Assembly: GCF_003858645.1 (NCBI RefSeq) | Contig: NZ_RQJP01000003.1 | Location: 1,044,646 to 1,108,645 of the forward strand | DNA length: 64,000 nucleotides | Source of the DNA: Larkinella knui | Lineage (GTDB): Bacteria > Bacteroidota > Bacteroidia > Cytophagales > Spirosomataceae | Direction of reading: 5' to 3' | Part shown: positions 62,729 to 64,000 of the stretch, one piece after another | Layout: each line of letters opens with the position of its first letter | How positions within the stretch are numbered: the stretch's first letter is position 1 | Position numbers and translations under genes: made by a program | Notes under the pieces: model-generated | The model's input: only the letters and a program-made list of their open reading frames with translations | The model's database searches: none | What the model was told of the DNA's origin: nothing

Positions 62729-63391
62729 TTAGTTCTTCTGGATCACCACCCGCTTTTTATCTACCCAATACGCCAGAGAAACGATGATCCCCATCAGGAC
62801 CAACAAAGACAAGGCAAGGGCGGTTATTGAAGTAGGGGGTGGGCCGAACGTATTGGCAACATTGAAAATGAGCAGAAAAACAACAAAAGACCAAAATCCC
62901 CAGGTAGCCCCTGACGTTTTCGCTTTTGTGAAAGTAGCGTATAAATAAACCCCGGCCAAGTAGAGGATCGTTTCGATCGTGAGTGATAGGGCTACCTGGT
63001 TCCAAAGGCCCAATCCAAATTTGACCTCTGTAAAAGGAGACAATGGCAGATCAACGGTATGAACGAGCAAATCCAGAAACCAGTGACTTAGAACACAGAG
63101 ACCAACGACCATAGCACCGGGTTGATCCCGCTTAACCAACCCATAGATTGCTCCGACCGCCACACCCCACAGGACACCGGCAAGCAAACTATGCGTGTAG
63201 GGAAAGTAAAGAAACTCCAATGCATTGGACTGGGTGTAGCCGGGTACGATGGCGACTTTTTCAATAGTTAATACCAACAGGAATGGCCAAAGTATATCAA
63301 CGAATTGAGTGGCAATAAAAAGAGTCCCCAACGAAACGTTTGGTGCCGCTTTTTTAGCCGCAAAGGCTAATCCGAAGTGTCCAATAAACAT
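62729..63391 (-). CDS. Polytopic membrane protein (DUF457/YdjM-like)
   Basis: From ATG 63391, 220 residues. MFIGHFGLAFAAKKAAPNVS, FPYTHSLLAGVLWGVAVGAI and VLCVLSHWFLDLLVH-type motifs (LCVLSHWFLDLLVHTVDLPL) give the H...H...SHxxxD pattern of membrane-bound metal-dependent hydrolase-like (YdjM/DUF457) proteins. About six helices. The longer frame to 63562 is rejected, because homologous proteins begin at this Met. Substrate unknown. Confidence 0.72.
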   Translation of the reverse strand: MFIGHFGLAFAAKKAAPNVSLGTLFIATQFVDILWPFLLVLTIEKVAIVPGYTQSNALEFLYFPYTHSLLAGVLWGVAVGAIYGLVKRDQPGAMVVGLCVLSHWFLDLLVHTVDLPLSPFTEVKFGLGLWNQVALSLTIETILYLAGVYLYATFTKAKTSGATWGFWSFVVFLLIFNVANTFGPPPTSITALALSLLVLMGIIVSLAYWVDKKRVVIQKN

Positions 63392-63624
63392 AGCGTGAAA
63401 AGTAATCGGTTTGATTTGCAAAAATCCGCATAAATACTCGATACGCCACTTGACAAAAATCAAGAACAGCACAATCCGTTGAATTCCCCGGCGTGAGAAG
63501 AGAACGGCCCCGGGCGGTATTACGTTGAGCCGGTAACACGGCTGAAAAAGTCGCAGAAACACGTTGGTTTCTCCATGTTGAAATTTTAGGGTAATTTGAA
63601 GACTAGATCACAAGACCTACCTCT

Positions 63625-63930
63625 ATGCTCTCCCCTAAAACCAGAAGAAATGTTGCTCGTGTCATTCCTTTCGGCGTATTGTGGTTTATTTTTAGCTTGA
63701 TTTATTGCATTCTGGAGAAAGGTATTCTCGGCCAGCTGGATCATTATCCCTCAACGGGTGTTCCGTATAATTTTGCCAGAAGCATGGTTGCTATCCCGGC
63801 CACGGGCCTGATGATGGGTATGCTGACCGGCGTTCTGGAGATCGGTTATTTCAGTAAGTGGTTTATCAAGAAGTGGACTTGCAACGGTTCACTGGAGATT
63901 TTTTGTCAAGCGGCCATTGAGGATGTGTAA
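63625..63930 (+). pseudogene. Fragment of a membrane adenylate/guanylate cyclase gene
   Basis: A 101-residue frame: MLSPKTRRNVARVIPFGVLW, then FIFSLIYCILEKGILGQLDH and YPSTGVPYNFARSMV, which is the N-terminal two-helix part of Bacteroidota membrane-bound adenylate/guanylate cyclases. After FSKWFIKKW the match fades and the frame stops at 63930 with no cyclase domain. The remaining 70 bases of the window show no continuation in that frame. Either a truncated gene or a frameshift; the window edge prevents a decision. Confidence 0.55.
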
Positions 63931-64000
63931 AAATAAGATTCTTGTTGACAGGGTGTGCGGTAACCCAATGCCGAATGTTTTCGTCGTTGATTATACCAAC

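Overview
The window looks like a chromosomal stretch of a Bacteroidota bacterium of the order Cytophagales, probably Spirosomataceae (Spirosoma/Larkinella-like). The support is a type IX secretion (T9SS) plug protein, a T9SS-sorted surface protein, a DUF3276 protein, FtsX-like permeases with a permease prefix domain beside a PadR regulator, a sigma factor followed by an anti-sigma/beta-barrel protein, no obvious Shine-Dalgarno sequences, and repeated promoter matches to the Bacteroidota consensus TTG/TTTG-N18-22-TAnnTTTG. The genus is an inference.

Layout. 0-10 kb: the 3' end of a DUF1553 gene, then a surface-polysaccharide locus with a flippase, four glycosyltransferases and four SAM methyltransferases on both strands, punctuated by long inverted repeats and REP-like hairpins. 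10-19 kb: PAP2 phosphatase, phosphofructokinase, YdcF-like protein, thioredoxin-like lipid-anchored or periplasmic protein, then a GT-C membrane protein and an FAD oxidoreductase that may be another glycan pair, a DUF58 protein and an RlpA-like protein. 19-28.5 kb: DUF3276, YchF, a LytTR regulator with an outer-membrane protein and a serine hydrolase, the T9SS plug, a bestrophin, an ABC-F ATPase and tRNA-Thr(CGT).

28.5-35 kb is an AT-richer, gene-poor stretch just after the tRNA. It holds an Asp-box protein, a small lipoprotein, an AraC regulator, a membrane-associated dynamin-like GTPase and several relics (a frameshifted small gene, the last residues of an FtsX-like permease, unidentified fragments), and reads like a decayed island. 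35-39.4 kb: DUF421, YdeI-like, DUF808 and a large unknown membrane protein. 39.7-48 kb is an oxidoreductase/regulator block: TetR-SDR-alcohol dehydrogenase with strong candidate TetR operators, AraC/aldo-keto reductase with spaced direct repeats, and NmrA-SDR-AraC, plus gene fragments.

48.6-52.2 kb encodes a 1200-residue T9SS surface protein whose PKD-like domain appears to be split by a seven-bladed YVTN propeller. 52.6-57.4 kb: an NTF2-like protein, sigma factor plus anti-sigma/barrel protein, and a probable redox operon (Rieske lipoprotein, cytochrome b561-like protein, YceI). 57.8-61.9 kb: PadR, FtsX-like ABC permease, DUF2807 protein. The window ends with a 133-bp MITE-like element, a Crp-family regulator, a membrane hydrolase-like protein and a fragment of a membrane adenylate/guanylate cyclase gene.
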